Assembly (NCBI GenBank): GCA_035409945.1
Contig: DAONQC010000012.1
Span: 1 to 45,495 of the forward strand
DNA length: 45,495 nt
DNA from: MWEH01 sp035409945
Lineage (GTDB): Bacteria; Bacillota; Clostridia; Christensenellales; DTU072
Reading direction: 5' to 3'
Notes under the pieces: generated by a model
What the model was told of the DNA's origin: nothing
Seen by the model: the letters and a program-made list of their open reading frames with translations, nothing else
Databases searched by the model: none
In this document: piece after piece, positions 35,248 to 43,892 of the stretch
How the letters are laid out: each line of letters starts with the position of its first letter
Position numbering within the stretch: position 1 is the first letter of the stretch
Program-made: the position numbers and the translations under genes

Positions 35248-35517
35248 ATGGCTAATATTAAGCAACAGAAAAAGCGCATTATAACCAGTGCAAAAGCAAA
35301 TCAAATTAATAAGGCTAAACGTACAAGAGTTAAGAATTTAAATAAAGAATATTTAGCTTTCATAGAAGCAAAAGACGTAGCAGCAGCAGAAGCAGCTCTA
35401 CCTGAACTTGTATCTCATTTGATGAAATCTAATATTATGCATAAAAAAGCAAGCAGTAGAAAGATTGCAAACGCTACAAAACTTCTTGATAACCTAAAAA
35501 AGGAATTAGCCCAATAA
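35248..35517 (+). CDS. rpsT: 30S ribosomal protein S20
   Basis: S20 of 89 residues, a basic three-helix primary 16S rRNA-binding protein. The N-terminal MANIKQQKKRIITSAKAN and the C-terminal KKASSRKIANATKLLDNL are characteristic. AAGGAG precedes ATG 35248. A short AGACC-AAAA-GGTCT hairpin (35523-35536) lies between the stop and the tRNA gene, so the tRNA may be read from the same transcript. Confidence 0.96.
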   Translation: MANIKQQKKRIITSAKANQINKAKRTRVKNLNKEYLAFIEAKDVAAAEAALPELVSHLMKSNIMHKKASSRKIANATKLLDNLKKELAQ

Positions 35518-35541
35518 TATATAGACCAAAAGGTCTCATTT

Positions 35542-35618
35542 CTGGGTGTGGCGCAGCTTGGTAGCGCGCTTGAATGGGGTTCAAGAGGTCGGGAGTTCAA
35601 ATCTCTTCACCCAGACCA
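35542..35618 (+). tRNA. tRNA-Pro (anticodon GGG)
   Basis: A complete cloverleaf of 77 bases with encoded CCA. Acceptor CTGGGTG/CACCCAG (7 pairs), D arm GCGC...GCGC, anticodon stem CTTGA/TCAAG with loop ATGGGGT (anticodon GGG), variable loop AGGTC, T arm GGGAG/CTCTT (two G-U pairs) with TTCAAAT, discriminator A. GGG reads proline codons CCC and CCU. Confidence 0.96.
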
Positions 35619-35655
35619 ATAAAAATAAGCGCATTAAGCGATACACAGATACAAT

Positions 35656-35682
35656 AACCTGCTTATTTAAAGGCAGGTTTTT
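35656..35682 (+). terminator. intrinsic terminator after tRNA-Pro
   Basis: AACCTGC pairs with GCAGGTT (7 pairs) around a 10-base loop, followed by TTTTC. It ends the rpsT-tRNA unit. The stretch 35683-35864 up to the next gene is AT-rich and shows nothing else. Confidence 0.85.
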
Positions 35683-35864
35683 CATTGTCTATTTTTCGTT
35701 TTTTGAGCCTTCCTTGAATAACATACAGAGCTTTTGATAACCAAAATCTTCGTAATGGAAGGCAGGTAAAATTATCCTTGCGAAAATCGTTACTTATATA
35801 GTATTATTATAGTGCTGTATTATATATTATTAATATTTAAAATAAACAAAGGAGAGGAATTTAG

Positions 35865-37940
35865 ATGGCGAGTTATACCAAAGATAAGATTAGAAATATC
35901 GCATTTATAGGGCATAGTGATGAAGGAAAAACATCCCTTTTAGAAGCGATTTTATTTAACACAAAAGTAATAAGCAGAATGGGAAAAGTTGAAGATGGCA
36001 CAACAATGTCCGACTTTGATCCTGAAGAAGTTGCAAGAAAAATGTCAATAGGACTATCTCTTGCATACACTGACTATAAAGGATACAAAATTAACATTTT
36101 AGACGTTCCAGGATTTTTCGATTTCGAGGGTGAATTAGTTTCAGCTTTGACAGTTGCAGACGCAGCAGTTTTAGTAACAAGCGCAACTGGTTCAATTTCA
36201 GTCGGTGCGGAACTAGCTCTTGACTATTGTATCTCAAATAAGATCCCAGTTATTATTTGGGTAAATGGTGTTAATAAAGAAAACACAACATATGTTGGCA
36301 CTGTAAATGCATATAAAGAAAAGTATGCACCCAAAATTACAGTTATAGAATATCCAATAATGGATGGAAATAAACTAGTTGGCTATGTTGATGTTATGTC
36401 TGGTAAAGCATTTGATAGAAATAATAAGGCTATAGATGTACCAGCTAATCTCTCCGCAACAGTTGAAGAAGAAAAAGCTGCATTAACAGAACTGGCAGCT
36501 GAAGCTAGTGAAGAACTACTTGAAAAGTTTTTCAGTGGCGAAGAATTCACAACAGAAGAAGTATCAAAAGGTATTAAAACGAGAGTCACAGCAGGCGAGG
36601 CTATCCCAATGTTAGCAGGTGTTGCAGTAGGAGCTGACTATTCAATCACAACACTACTAGATAGAATAATTAATTTATTCCCATCAGCAGCTGAAGCTAG
36701 ACCAATGAAATATACAGCTTCTGGTTCTGATGAAGAAAAAGAAATGGTCATTTCATCAGATGGCGGCTTTGCAGCACAAATATTTAAGTCATTTGTAGAC
36801 CCATTTGTAGGAAAACTTTTGATGGTAAAAGTCATAAGAGGCTCTGTAAGCAGTGGTGATACAGTATATAACAGCGATGTTGATGAAACAGAAAAAATCT
36901 CCTCTATCTATTATCTAAAAGGAAAGGACAAAGATTTAATTGATACAATATCTGCTGGAGATATAGGTGCATTTGCAAAATTAAACTACACAGCAACTGG
37001 CCATACACTCTGTGCAACAACAGACAAAGTGAAATTTGCGCCAATAGCTTTCCCAAAACCAGTTATTTCATTTGCAGTATCATCTGCAGAAAAGAACGCA
37101 GAAGACAAAGTTATTGCTGGATTTAATAGATTAATGGAAGAAGATAGTACATTTAAGATTGAAAAGAATCTAGAGACAAATGAAATGGTTATTTCAGGTC
37201 TTGGTGAAATGCAACTTGATATACTTTCTAAGAAAGTTAAGAATAAGTTTGGCGCTACAGCAGTACTAAAAGAGCCAAGAGTTGCATATCGTGAAACAAT
37301 TAAAAAGACAGTTGAAGCAGAAGGAAGACATAAAAAGCAATCTGGTGGAGCTGGACAATTTGGACAATGTAGTATTAGATTTGAGCCAGGTGCAGAAGAT
37401 GGTATGTTTGAATTCGTAGACGCAGTTGTTGGCGGAGCTATCCCAAGACAATACATACCAGCTGTTGAAAAAGGACTAAGAGAAGCTATCAGACAAGGTA
37501 TTTTAGCAGATTATCCAATGGTCAACTTAAAAGCAACAGTTTTTGATGGTAAGTCACACCCAGTCGATAGTAAGGAAATTGCATACATAATGGCTGCAAA
37601 ACTAGCATATCAAGATGGATGTTCAAAAGCTATGCCAGTATTTTTAGAGCCTATTTGCAATATTAAAATAACCGTTCCAGATTCATACATGGGCGATATA
37701 ATGGGTGACCTTAATAAGAGAAGAGGCAGAATACTTGGAACCGACGTAGTTGAAGGTAAGGCTGTTGTAGAAGGCGAAGTACCACAAGCAGAAATTGGCA
37801 GATATGCAACTGATCTTCGTTCAATGACACAAGGAAGAGGCCGTTTTGAAACTGAAATAGTTAGATATGAAGAAGTGCCTAGCCAGCAAACAGATAAAAT
37901 CATTGCAGATTATAAAAGAAGACTTGCAGAAGCTGAATAA
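35865..37940 (+). CDS. EF-G-like translational GTPase paralogue with degenerate GTPase motifs
   Basis: EF-G family protein of 691 residues with the full domain I-V architecture; GAGRHKKQSGGAGQFGQ-type domain IV (HKKQSGGAGQFGQC near residue 487) and the domain V block (LNKRRGRILGTDVVEG) are clear. It is not canonical FusA. The P-loop is GHSDEGKTSL instead of AHIDAGKTT. The switch II motif is DVPGFFDF, replacing the catalytic-site His of DTPGHVDF by Phe. The G4 motif NKMD reads NGVN, which should weaken guanine recognition. Such EF-G2-type paralogues occur in many Firmicutes with unknown roles. GGAGAGG precedes ATG 35865. It stands alone, between terminators. Confidence 0.88.
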   Translation: MASYTKDKIRNIAFIGHSDEGKTSLLEAILFNTKVISRMGKVEDGTTMSDFDPEEVARKMSIGLSLAYTDYKGYKINILDVPGFFDFEGELVSALTVADAAVLVTSATGSISVGAELALDYCISNKIPVIIWVNGVNKENTTYVGTVNAYKEKYAPKITVIEYPIMDGNKLVGYVDVMSGKAFDRNNKAIDVPANLSATVEEEKAALTELAAEASEELLEKFFSGEEFTTEEVSKGIKTRVTAGEAIPMLAGVAVGADYSITTLLDRIINLFPSAAEARPMKYTASGSDEEKEMVISSDGGFAAQIFKSFVDPFVGKLLMVKVIRGSVSSGDTVYNSDVDETEKISSIYYLKGKDKDLIDTISAGDIGAFAKLNYTATGHTLCATTDKVKFAPIAFPKPVISFAVSSAEKNAEDKVIAGFNRLMEEDSTFKIEKNLETNEMVISGLGEMQLDILSKKVKNKFGATAVLKEPRVAYRETIKKTVEAEGRHKKQSGGAGQFGQCSIRFEPGAEDGMFEFVDAVVGGAIPRQYIPAVEKGLREAIRQGILADYPMVNLKATVFDGKSHPVDSKEIAYIMAAKLAYQDGCSKAMPVFLEPICNIKITVPDSYMGDIMGDLNKRRGRILGTDVVEGKAVVEGEVPQAEIGRYATDLRSMTQGRGRFETEIVRYEEVPSQQTDKIIADYKRRLAEAE

Positions 37941-37964
37941 TTAAAGGTTTAACTTAAAGAAAAC

Positions 37965-37997
37965 AAACGGGGTTGTAAAAAATACGACCCCGTTTTT
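37965..37997. terminator. bidirectional terminator
   Basis: AAACGGGGTTGTA pairs with TACGACCCCGTTT (13 pairs, one G-U) around a five-A loop. It is followed by T on the plus strand and preceded by an A-rich run, so it can serve both the EF-G-like gene and the convergent malic enzyme gene. Confidence 0.93.
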
Positions 37998-38023
37998 CAT
38001 ATGTAGTAAAATTAATTGGTGCG

Positions 38024-39202
38024 CTATATTCTATTAACACCAGTTTTAATAGCTGCTTCAGCAACTGCTTTTGCAACTGCTTGTGCAACTCTTTTATCAA
38101 ATGCTTTTGGCATTATAAAGTCTGCAGCTAATTCGTCTTCAGAAACAACAGACGCTATAGCATGAGCTGCTGCTATCTTCATTTCCTCATTAATTTCTTT
38201 AGCTCTTACATCAAATACGCCTCTAAAGATTCCTGGGAATGCTAAGACATTATTAATTTGGTTTGGATAGTCGCTACGTCCAGTTCCTACAACTTTAGCG
38301 CCTGCAGCGAGTGCTAAATCAGGCATTATTTCAGGGACAGGATTTGCCATAGCAAGTACGATTGCATCTTTATTCATAGATCTAATCATATCTTGTGTAA
38401 CAATGTTTGGTGCACTTACTCCGATAAATATATCTGCTCCTTTAAATGCATCTGCAAGATTGCCTTTCTTGTTATCTTTATTAGACCAAGTAGCAGCATC
38501 GATTTTTGACCAATCGACATCTTTTTCAGTTAAGTCTCTATTTAAAATTCCTACTTTATCAACTAATAAAATATCTTTTACTCCAGTGCTAACAAGTAGT
38601 TTAGCAATAGCAATACCGGCACTTCCTGCACCGCATAATGTGACTTTACAGTCTGATAGTTTTTTGTTTACTACTTTTAATCCGTTTAAGGCTGCTGCTA
38701 AAACGACAATGGCAGTGCCATGTTGGTCATCGTGGAATATAGGTATATCTGTACATTCTTTTAGTTTTTGTTCAATTTCAAAGCATCTAGGAGCCGAAAT
38801 GTCTTCAAGGTTAATACCTCCAAAAGATCCAGAGATTAAAGAAACGGTCTTAACAATTTCATCAACATCTTTGGATTTTATACATATTGGAAATGCATCT
38901 ACATCAGCAAATGACTTAAATAGCACACATTTGCCTTCCATAACAGGCATTCCTGCTTCGGGACCTATATCTCCAAGTCCTAAAACTGCAGTTCCATCTG
39001 TAACAACTGCCACCATATTCCATCTTCTAGTTAGCTCATATGACTTATCTATGTCTTTTTGTATTTCTAAGCAAGGTTGTGCAACTCCTGGTGTGTATGC
39101 AAGGCTTAACTCCTCTCTATTAGTTACAGGAGCTCTAGGTACAACTTCTAATTTACCTTTTAGGTTATAATGTAATTTTAACGATTCTTTTGCAAAGTCC
39201 AT
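38024..39202 (-). CDS. NAD(P)-dependent malic enzyme
   Basis: Malic enzyme of 392 residues, the short bacterial form without a phosphotransacetylase domain. It decarboxylates malate to pyruvate with reduction of NAD(P)+. Motifs include SLAYTPGVAQPCLEI (near residue 30), VTDGTAVLGLGDIGPEAGMPVMEGK, the metal-binding IPIFHDDQHGTA (near residue 157) and the Rossmann loop LCGAGSAGIAIAKLL. Cofactor preference cannot be read safely. GGATGG lies upstream of the start codon at 39202. It is downstream of and co-oriented with the Ldh2-family gene, with a 78-base gap containing a hairpin. Confidence 0.95.
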   Translation of the reverse strand: MDFAKESLKLHYNLKGKLEVVPRAPVTNREELSLAYTPGVAQPCLEIQKDIDKSYELTRRWNMVAVVTDGTAVLGLGDIGPEAGMPVMEGKCVLFKSFADVDAFPICIKSKDVDEIVKTVSLISGSFGGINLEDISAPRCFEIEQKLKECTDIPIFHDDQHGTAIVVLAAALNGLKVVNKKLSDCKVTLCGAGSAGIAIAKLLVSTGVKDILLVDKVGILNRDLTEKDVDWSKIDAATWSNKDNKKGNLADAFKGADIFIGVSAPNIVTQDMIRSMNKDAIVLAMANPVPEIMPDLALAAGAKVVGTGRSDYPNQINNVLAFPGIFRGVFDVRAKEINEEMKIAAAHAIASVVSEDELAADFIMPKAFDKRVAQAVAKAVAEAAIKTGVNRI

Positions 39203-39231
39203 AATTTACCATCCTTAAAATATATATTTAT

Positions 39232-39256
39232 AGACAGTATGGGTTACATACTGCCT
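39232..39256 (-). terminator. hairpin between the Ldh2-family and malic enzyme genes
   Basis: AGACAGTATG pairs with CATACTGCCT (one G-U and one mismatch-tolerant end) around GGTTA. On the minus strand it is followed by an AT-rich stretch rather than a clean T run. It may be a partial terminator or a processing stem that sets the ratio of the two proteins. Confidence 0.55.
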
Positions 39257-39280
39257 ATTTGTTTTAAAGTCTTTATATAA

Positions 39281-40390
39281 TTAGTCTTCCCAAGGGAATT
39301 TATATTGTTTTAAGTTATATTTATCTCTAACGGCAATGAATTCTTTTTGAACGGCTTCATTAATTGGCACACCAGTATCTTTTCTTTGTTGCCACACTTC
39401 CCATTCTTTTTCACCAGCTGTATAGATTCTCTTTTCGCCTGGTGCAACTGTTGAACCACGTAGTTCTCTTAATATATCACCAGCTGTTTTACGGAAAGCA
39501 TCAGCTCCCATGAAAGCTTCAGTGTCAATAGCAATAAAGAAGTGTCCTAAATGGAAAGGAACCTTTTTGCCACCTTCACCAATACCTGTAAGGGCTCTTA
39601 AGAAGTTACCTTGCTGAAGTGCTGCAGATAGAATTTCAACTACTGTTGCATATCCATATCCTTTGTAGCCAGCTAAATCTTCTCCAATTCCACCAAGTGG
39701 TGCAAGTGCTGCATTACCAGTTGTTAAATCGATTAAGATTTGATCAGAGTCTGTCTTTGCCTTACCATCTCTACCAATAACCATGCCTTCTGGTGTAGAT
39801 TGTCCAATTCTTGCAAAATATTCAATTTTACCTCTTTGGGTAATGGAAGTAGCACAGTCTAACACAAATGGGAATGGCTCATCTGTTGGGAAACCAAAGG
39901 TAAGTGGGTTAGTTCCAAGCATGTTTTCTACACCAAACGTGGGGGCGATAGAAGGTCTTGCATTTGTACCAGTAATACCAATCATGCCTTCTTGTGTGCA
40001 CATAGTAGTATAATATCCAGCAATTCCATAGTGACAGCTGTTTCTTACAGCTACCATACCCATACCGTATTGTTTGGCTTTAGCGATAGCAAGTTTCATA
40101 GCTTTATAACTGATAACTTGCCCCATTCCATCGTGACCATCAACTACAGCTGTAGTAGGGGTTTCACGAATGATTTCAAATTCCGTTACGGGGTTTTGGA
40201 TTCCTGCTTCTATACGATCGATGTATATAGGCTTAAATCTATTAACGCCGTGGCTTTCAATTCCTCTTCTGTCGGATTCAAGTAGTACGTCTGTGCATAT
40301 TTCAGCATCTTTTCTAGGTATGCCAACAGCGACAAAAGCATCTTCTACAAAACTTGTAAGTGTTTTCCAATCAACTATGTGTTTGCTCAT
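39281..40390 (-). CDS. Ldh2-family malate/L-lactate-type dehydrogenase
   Basis: NAD(P)-dependent oxidoreductase of 369 residues in the Ldh2/MDH2 family, which is unrelated to classical Rossmann malate dehydrogenases. Family features: ESDRRGIESHGVNRF (near residue 50), VRNSCHYGIAGYYT (near residue 113, with the catalytic His), GTNPLTFGFPT and GYKGYGYATVVEIL. Substrates in the family include malate, lactate, sulfolactate, ureidoglycolate and 2,3-diketogulonate. Next to malic enzyme, a malate/oxaloacetate role is plausible but unproven. AAGGAGA precedes the start at 40390. TATAAT on the minus strand near 40425 and a CGCATGCG palindrome (40438-40445) lie just upstream. Confidence 0.88.
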   Translation of the reverse strand: MSKHIVDWKTLTSFVEDAFVAVGIPRKDAEICTDVLLESDRRGIESHGVNRFKPIYIDRIEAGIQNPVTEFEIIRETPTTAVVDGHDGMGQVISYKAMKLAIAKAKQYGMGMVAVRNSCHYGIAGYYTTMCTQEGMIGITGTNARPSIAPTFGVENMLGTNPLTFGFPTDEPFPFVLDCATSITQRGKIEYFARIGQSTPEGMVIGRDGKAKTDSDQILIDLTTGNAALAPLGGIGEDLAGYKGYGYATVVEILSAALQQGNFLRALTGIGEGGKKVPFHLGHFFIAIDTEAFMGADAFRKTAGDILRELRGSTVAPGEKRIYTAGEKEWEVWQQRKDTGVPINEAVQKEFIAVRDKYNLKQYKFPWED

Positions 40391-40591
40391 AAAAATCTCC
40401 TTAAAATATTTCTAAAATTATACCCTAATACTATCACGCATGCGCGTATCTAGTCAATATAAAAAGCTTGTATGTACATTATGATTTGTAAAGGCATAAC
40501 GAAATCTCAACATACAGAATAATCCAATTATTATTTATTATTTGTAGCCATAGATACAAAATATACGGTATTTAATTATACCATCAATCTG
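40391..40591 (-). promoter_or_regulatory. upstream region of the Ldh2-malic enzyme operon
   Basis: On the minus strand a GGTATAATTTT -10-like sequence lies about 30 bases before the gene. CGCATGCG (40438-40445) is a perfect GC palindrome in otherwise AT-rich DNA and a candidate operator. The rest of this part is AT-rich with no gene; beyond 40592 the gap is filled by tail relics of the metallophosphoesterase gene. Confidence 0.4.
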
Positions 40592-40765
40592 CTAATCATA
40601 GTTTAGAATTAAGCCGTCTAAAACACTGGGTCTCGAGCATATCTCTAAAGTTTATACAGTGGATAATAATTATCTATACCGTCAATCAGTTATCCCTGCT
40701 TTAAATACAGGTCATCTAAAATACTCGATTCAAAGTCAGAGAATCTCTCTAGAGTTTATACGGTG
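40592..40765 (-). pseudogene. two decayed copies of the metallophosphoesterase gene's 3' end
   Basis: On the minus strand the CDS tail TLNEASESSVLDDLVLNYD-stop is followed at a regular 98-99-base period by two relics: TLERFSDFESSILDDLYLKQ plus G-stop (stop at 40690-40692) and TLEICSRPSVLDGLILNYD-stop (stop at 40592-40594). The post-stop spacer (CTG..GACGG..TAATTATTATCCAC) is repeated as well. Both relics have TAA where the gene has TAC a few codons earlier, so neither is expressed as part of a protein. Confidence 0.85.
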
Positions 40766-40788
40766 GATAATAATTGCCTATTGACCAG

Positions 40789-41925
40789 TTAATCATAGTT
40801 TAGAACCAAGTCGTCTAAAACACTAGATTCTGATGCTTCGTTTAGAGTGTATACATATGTTTCAAAAGATCCATCTGTTTTTAATTTAACTATCCTTCCA
40901 TGCATTTTAGCATCTTCAACTAAATAAGATTCTGCTTCAGCACTTGGAGTTATTGCCATTAATAACTTATGGTTATTTTCTTTTGCGAATATGGCTATAC
41001 TAGATTCGTGGTTGTGCCCGAAAAATATTCCTTTTACATCTTTATTTTGCATAATTGTATTAAATAGTGGAGAAGGCTCAAATGAGGGTGATATTCCACC
41101 ATTTCTTCCAAAGGTCTCAATTGCGCCGTTATATACATACTCAAACATTTCAAGTAAAGGAATATGAGTAAACATAATCGCTGGTACTACTTCACCTTTT
41201 TCTGTTTTTAGTCTATTAAATTCGCTCGTATACCAGTCAGTTTGCTCTTTGGTTATTGGTAAATAGCTATGTTTAGGAGAATAATGGGAGCCACTATCTA
41301 GAACGTATATGTTATATCCAACAGTATTACCATCAAAGATAGGAATTGAAAAGTTTGCAATAAGGTTTGACTTGCTAGAGTCATCCATTGTTTGTATAAA
41401 GTTTTTATGTTTATCAGTTTCACGTGGTGGACCTATAAAATACTGATAAGGCAATAATGCTTCAAAAAAGTCTTCTTTTTTAACTCCACTTTCTGTGTCG
41501 TGGTTTCCAAAAGTAAGTGTCCAAGGTTGCTTTCTTTGTTCAAAAAGCTCTCCTAAATACCCAATAGTTTTAATCGATACATTCTCTAAAAAATCATATA
41601 TGAAACTTAGTGGGAATATATTATCTCCCGTTACTACAACAAAGTCAGGTTTAGTATCATCTAATGCTTTGTTTATAAATTTAATTAAAGCAGGTTTTAA
41701 ATTATTTTGTATTTCAACTTCTAGAGAAGATGAACCTTCAATACCTGCCCATTCGTGAAAGTCCGTTAGTTGTAAAATAGTAAACTCATTATCCGTAAAT
41801 TCTAGTCTACGAATGTCTTTTTCTTTGTTTGCAGGTGTACTAGTGTACAAAACACCAGTTCCAATAACTGATATAGAAAAAGCTAAAATCACTATTAAAA
41901 GTACAGAAAAAATCCTCTTAACCAT
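40789..41925 (-). CDS. membrane-anchored metallophosphoesterase
   Basis: Calcineurin-like phosphoesterase of 378 residues. The frame extends to 41970, but GGAGGAG sits directly before ATGATGG, so the start is at 41925 (or 41928). Residues 1-25 (MVKRIFSVLLIVILAFSISVIG) form an N-terminal anchor or uncleaved signal, placing the enzyme outside the membrane. Metal-binding motifs in order: LQLTDFHEW (DxH), VVTGDNIFP (GDN), TFGNHDTESG (GNHD), MFTHIPL (H) and FFGHNHESS (GHxH). The substrate is unknown; phosphodiesters or nucleotides are typical. It lies between the glutamate dehydrogenase terminator and its own tail relics. Confidence 0.92.
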   Translation of the reverse strand: MVKRIFSVLLIVILAFSISVIGTGVLYTSTPANKEKDIRRLEFTDNEFTILQLTDFHEWAGIEGSSSLEVEIQNNLKPALIKFINKALDDTKPDFVVVTGDNIFPLSFIYDFLENVSIKTIGYLGELFEQRKQPWTLTFGNHDTESGVKKEDFFEALLPYQYFIGPPRETDKHKNFIQTMDDSSKSNLIANFSIPIFDGNTVGYNIYVLDSGSHYSPKHSYLPITKEQTDWYTSEFNRLKTEKGEVVPAIMFTHIPLLEMFEYVYNGAIETFGRNGGISPSFEPSPLFNTIMQNKDVKGIFFGHNHESSIAIFAKENNHKLLMAITPSAEAESYLVEDAKMHGRIVKLKTDGSFETYVYTLNEASESSVLDDLVLNYD

Positions 41926-42088
41926 CATCTCCTCCATATTGCCTATTATATCAAATAATCGCAGCCACAAAAAGACAGTATATTTAAGAATCTCCTATCC
42001 TTATAAAACAACCTCTGTTTAGAAGAGATACATTAGTCTTTTATGATGATGAATTAATGTATGTTTAATAGCTATAGTAGTAGTGCAA

Positions 42089-42115
42089 TAAAAAAGCACG
42101 CAGTCAAAGCGTGCT
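42089..42115 (-). terminator. intrinsic terminator of the glutamate dehydrogenase gene
   Basis: On the minus strand AGCACGC pairs with GCGTGCT (7 pairs) around a 7-base loop, followed by six T. Confidence 0.93.
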
Positions 42116-42145
42116 CTTAAATCGATATACAAGTATATACAGTTA

Positions 42146-43402
42146 TTATGCTAAAAATCCACGTAGGTTAAAGGATTTTGTTAGTCTTTGAAGTGCTAGA
42201 GCATATGCTGCAAGCCTGAATGTAATATCATACTTTCTTTGTAGTTCTAGAACATTTCTTAGGGCATTAGTCATATATCTATCTATAGTGTCATTGACTT
42301 CTTCAATTCTCCAATGGGAGCCGTTAATGTTTTGTACCCATTCACAATATGATGCAATAACACCACCAGCATTACACATAACGTCAGGTAGAACAGGTAT
42401 GTTGCGTTCAAATAGTATTGCATCTGCTGCAACAGTTGTTGGTCCGTTTGCTGCTTCTAATACTACTTTAGCATTAATATTTTTCGCATTTGAACTTGTG
42501 ATTTGGTTTTCTAGTGCCGCAGGGATTAGGAATGTACATTCAGTACTTAAAAGTTCAGCATTATCGATTCTTTCAAAATTACCATCTGGATAATTTTTAA
42601 GTAAACCTTTATTTCTAACAAATTTCAAAATATTTGGTATATCCAATCCGTTATAATCACGGATACCACCACTGATATCGCTAATTGCTATGATTTTACA
42701 TCCCATGTTGTATAGGCATTCTGCAGTAACTCCGCCAACGTTACCAAGGCCTTGTATAACTATAGTGCTATCGGTAAGGCTATAACCATACATCTTCATA
42801 AATTCTTGTGCAATTAAGCTAACTCCTCTTCCGGTAGCTTCTTGTCTTCCATGAGAGCCACCATTATCAACATCTTTACCTGTGACAACGCCAAATACAC
42901 AAACACCTTCAAGAGTGGAATATGTATCCATAATCCAGTTCATATGCTTAGCGCTCGTGCCTAAGTCTGGGGCAGGGATATCTCTATGTGGTCCAATAAC
43001 TGGAGATATGGCGATTGAATATTTTCTTGTAAGTCTTTCGACTTCATTTTCGCTTAAATCACTAGGGTTGACACAGACGCCACCTTTAGCTCCACCGTAG
43101 GGAAGGTTGGCAATCGCACATTTCATTGTCATCCAAGCGGCGAGTGCTCTAATTTCATTGATTTCTACATCAGGGCTATACCTTATACCACCTTTACCAG
43201 GTCCTCTTAAAGTATTATGTTGAATTCTCCAACCATCAAAATATTTCGTGCTTCCATCATCCATTCTAACTGGGATGGTGACTTTTAATTCACTCTCGGT
43301 ATGTTTTAAAAACTCATATTCACTATTCGCCATACCTATAGCTTTTGCTGCGTTATCGAGAGTTTCTGTAAAGTTTAAAAAAGGATTGTAGTTATTACTC
43401 AT
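42146..43402 (-). CDS. gdhA: glutamate dehydrogenase
   Basis: GDH of 418 residues, the hexameric short type, interconverting glutamate and 2-oxoglutarate plus ammonia. Motifs: GPGKGGIRYSPDV, the catalytic-lysine region NLPYGGAKGGVCVNP (near residue 105), the proton-relay Asp in PAPDLGTS, and the Rossmann loop VIQGLGNVGGVTAE (near residue 215). The dinucleotide loop is followed by ISDISGG, with an acidic residue that suggests NAD rather than NADP. TTTGGAGGTACTAGC lies before ATG 43402. It is likely fermentative or assimilatory; a Re-citrate synthase elsewhere in the window could supply carbon. Confidence 0.96.
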   Translation of the reverse strand: MSNNYNPFLNFTETLDNAAKAIGMANSEYEFLKHTESELKVTIPVRMDDGSTKYFDGWRIQHNTLRGPGKGGIRYSPDVEINEIRALAAWMTMKCAIANLPYGGAKGGVCVNPSDLSENEVERLTRKYSIAISPVIGPHRDIPAPDLGTSAKHMNWIMDTYSTLEGVCVFGVVTGKDVDNGGSHGRQEATGRGVSLIAQEFMKMYGYSLTDSTIVIQGLGNVGGVTAECLYNMGCKIIAISDISGGIRDYNGLDIPNILKFVRNKGLLKNYPDGNFERIDNAELLSTECTFLIPAALENQITSSNAKNINAKVVLEAANGPTTVAADAILFERNIPVLPDVMCNAGGVIASYCEWVQNINGSHWRIEEVNDTIDRYMTNALRNVLELQRKYDITFRLAAYALALQRLTKSFNLRGFLA

Positions 43403-43616
43403 GCTAGTACCTCCAAATAATTAGGTATAATAATATCACTATGAAAAAAAATGTACAACTAATTTTAATAAAAAAATAAACACACTAAATATTTAATTTA
43501 TTGTCATTTTGTTGTTTTTAAATCTTGAAACCAAAAATATTATTAAATATATACCACAAAACCAAAAATAATTATAAAAATTAATCTAGACATAATAAAC
43601 ATAAGACATTAAAAAA
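43403..43616. other. non-coding stretch upstream of the glutamate dehydrogenase gene
   Basis: AT-rich, without a recognisable gene. A -10-like TATTAT near 43427-43432 on the minus strand may belong to the glutamate dehydrogenase promoter. Together with the repeats at 43617-43892 it makes up a 490-base gap. Confidence 0.4.
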
Positions 43617-43892
43617 GGAGTTATTTTCTAGCCCAATCCCGTAAAATTGAACTCTTTAGGTCCATATTTAGGCCAGATTATGTGGTATAACTCCTTAATA
43701 TTTAACCATTACGCTATTTTCTAGCCTAATCCCGTAAAGTTGAGCTTTTTAGGTTCATATTGGGGACTAGAGTACTACATAACTCCTTAATATGTTTAAC
43801 CAGTACGGTATTTTCTAACTTGATCCGATAAAGCTGAGCTTCTAGGACCAGATTATGGGATATAACTCCTTGATATTTTCACATCTCGCTAC
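43617..43892 (-). repeat. three tandem ~85-bp repeats downstream of pntB, probably gene-tail relics, ending in a terminator-like stem
   Basis: On the minus strand three units begin AAGGAGTTAT (plus-strand positions 43862-43871, 43779-43788, 43687-43696) and each ends near CTAGAAAATA. Read in register they end LSFIGSS-stop, LNFTGLG-stop and FNFTGLG-stop, compared with the pntB tail LQDFISKLS-stop; the relation is probable, not certain. The distal unit ends in ATAACTCC plus six T, which can pair with AAGGAGTTAT of the same unit, giving a long-range terminator-like stem (about 43611-43696). Confidence 0.6.

Noticed and set aside
35546..35737. 63-residue open frame after rpsT
   Set aside because: It overlaps the complete tRNA-Pro gene and its terminator and has no ribosome site.
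38403..39170. 255-residue open frame antisense to malic enzyme
   Set aside because: The opposite strand encodes a complete malic enzyme with all motifs; this frame has no recognisable domain or ribosome site.
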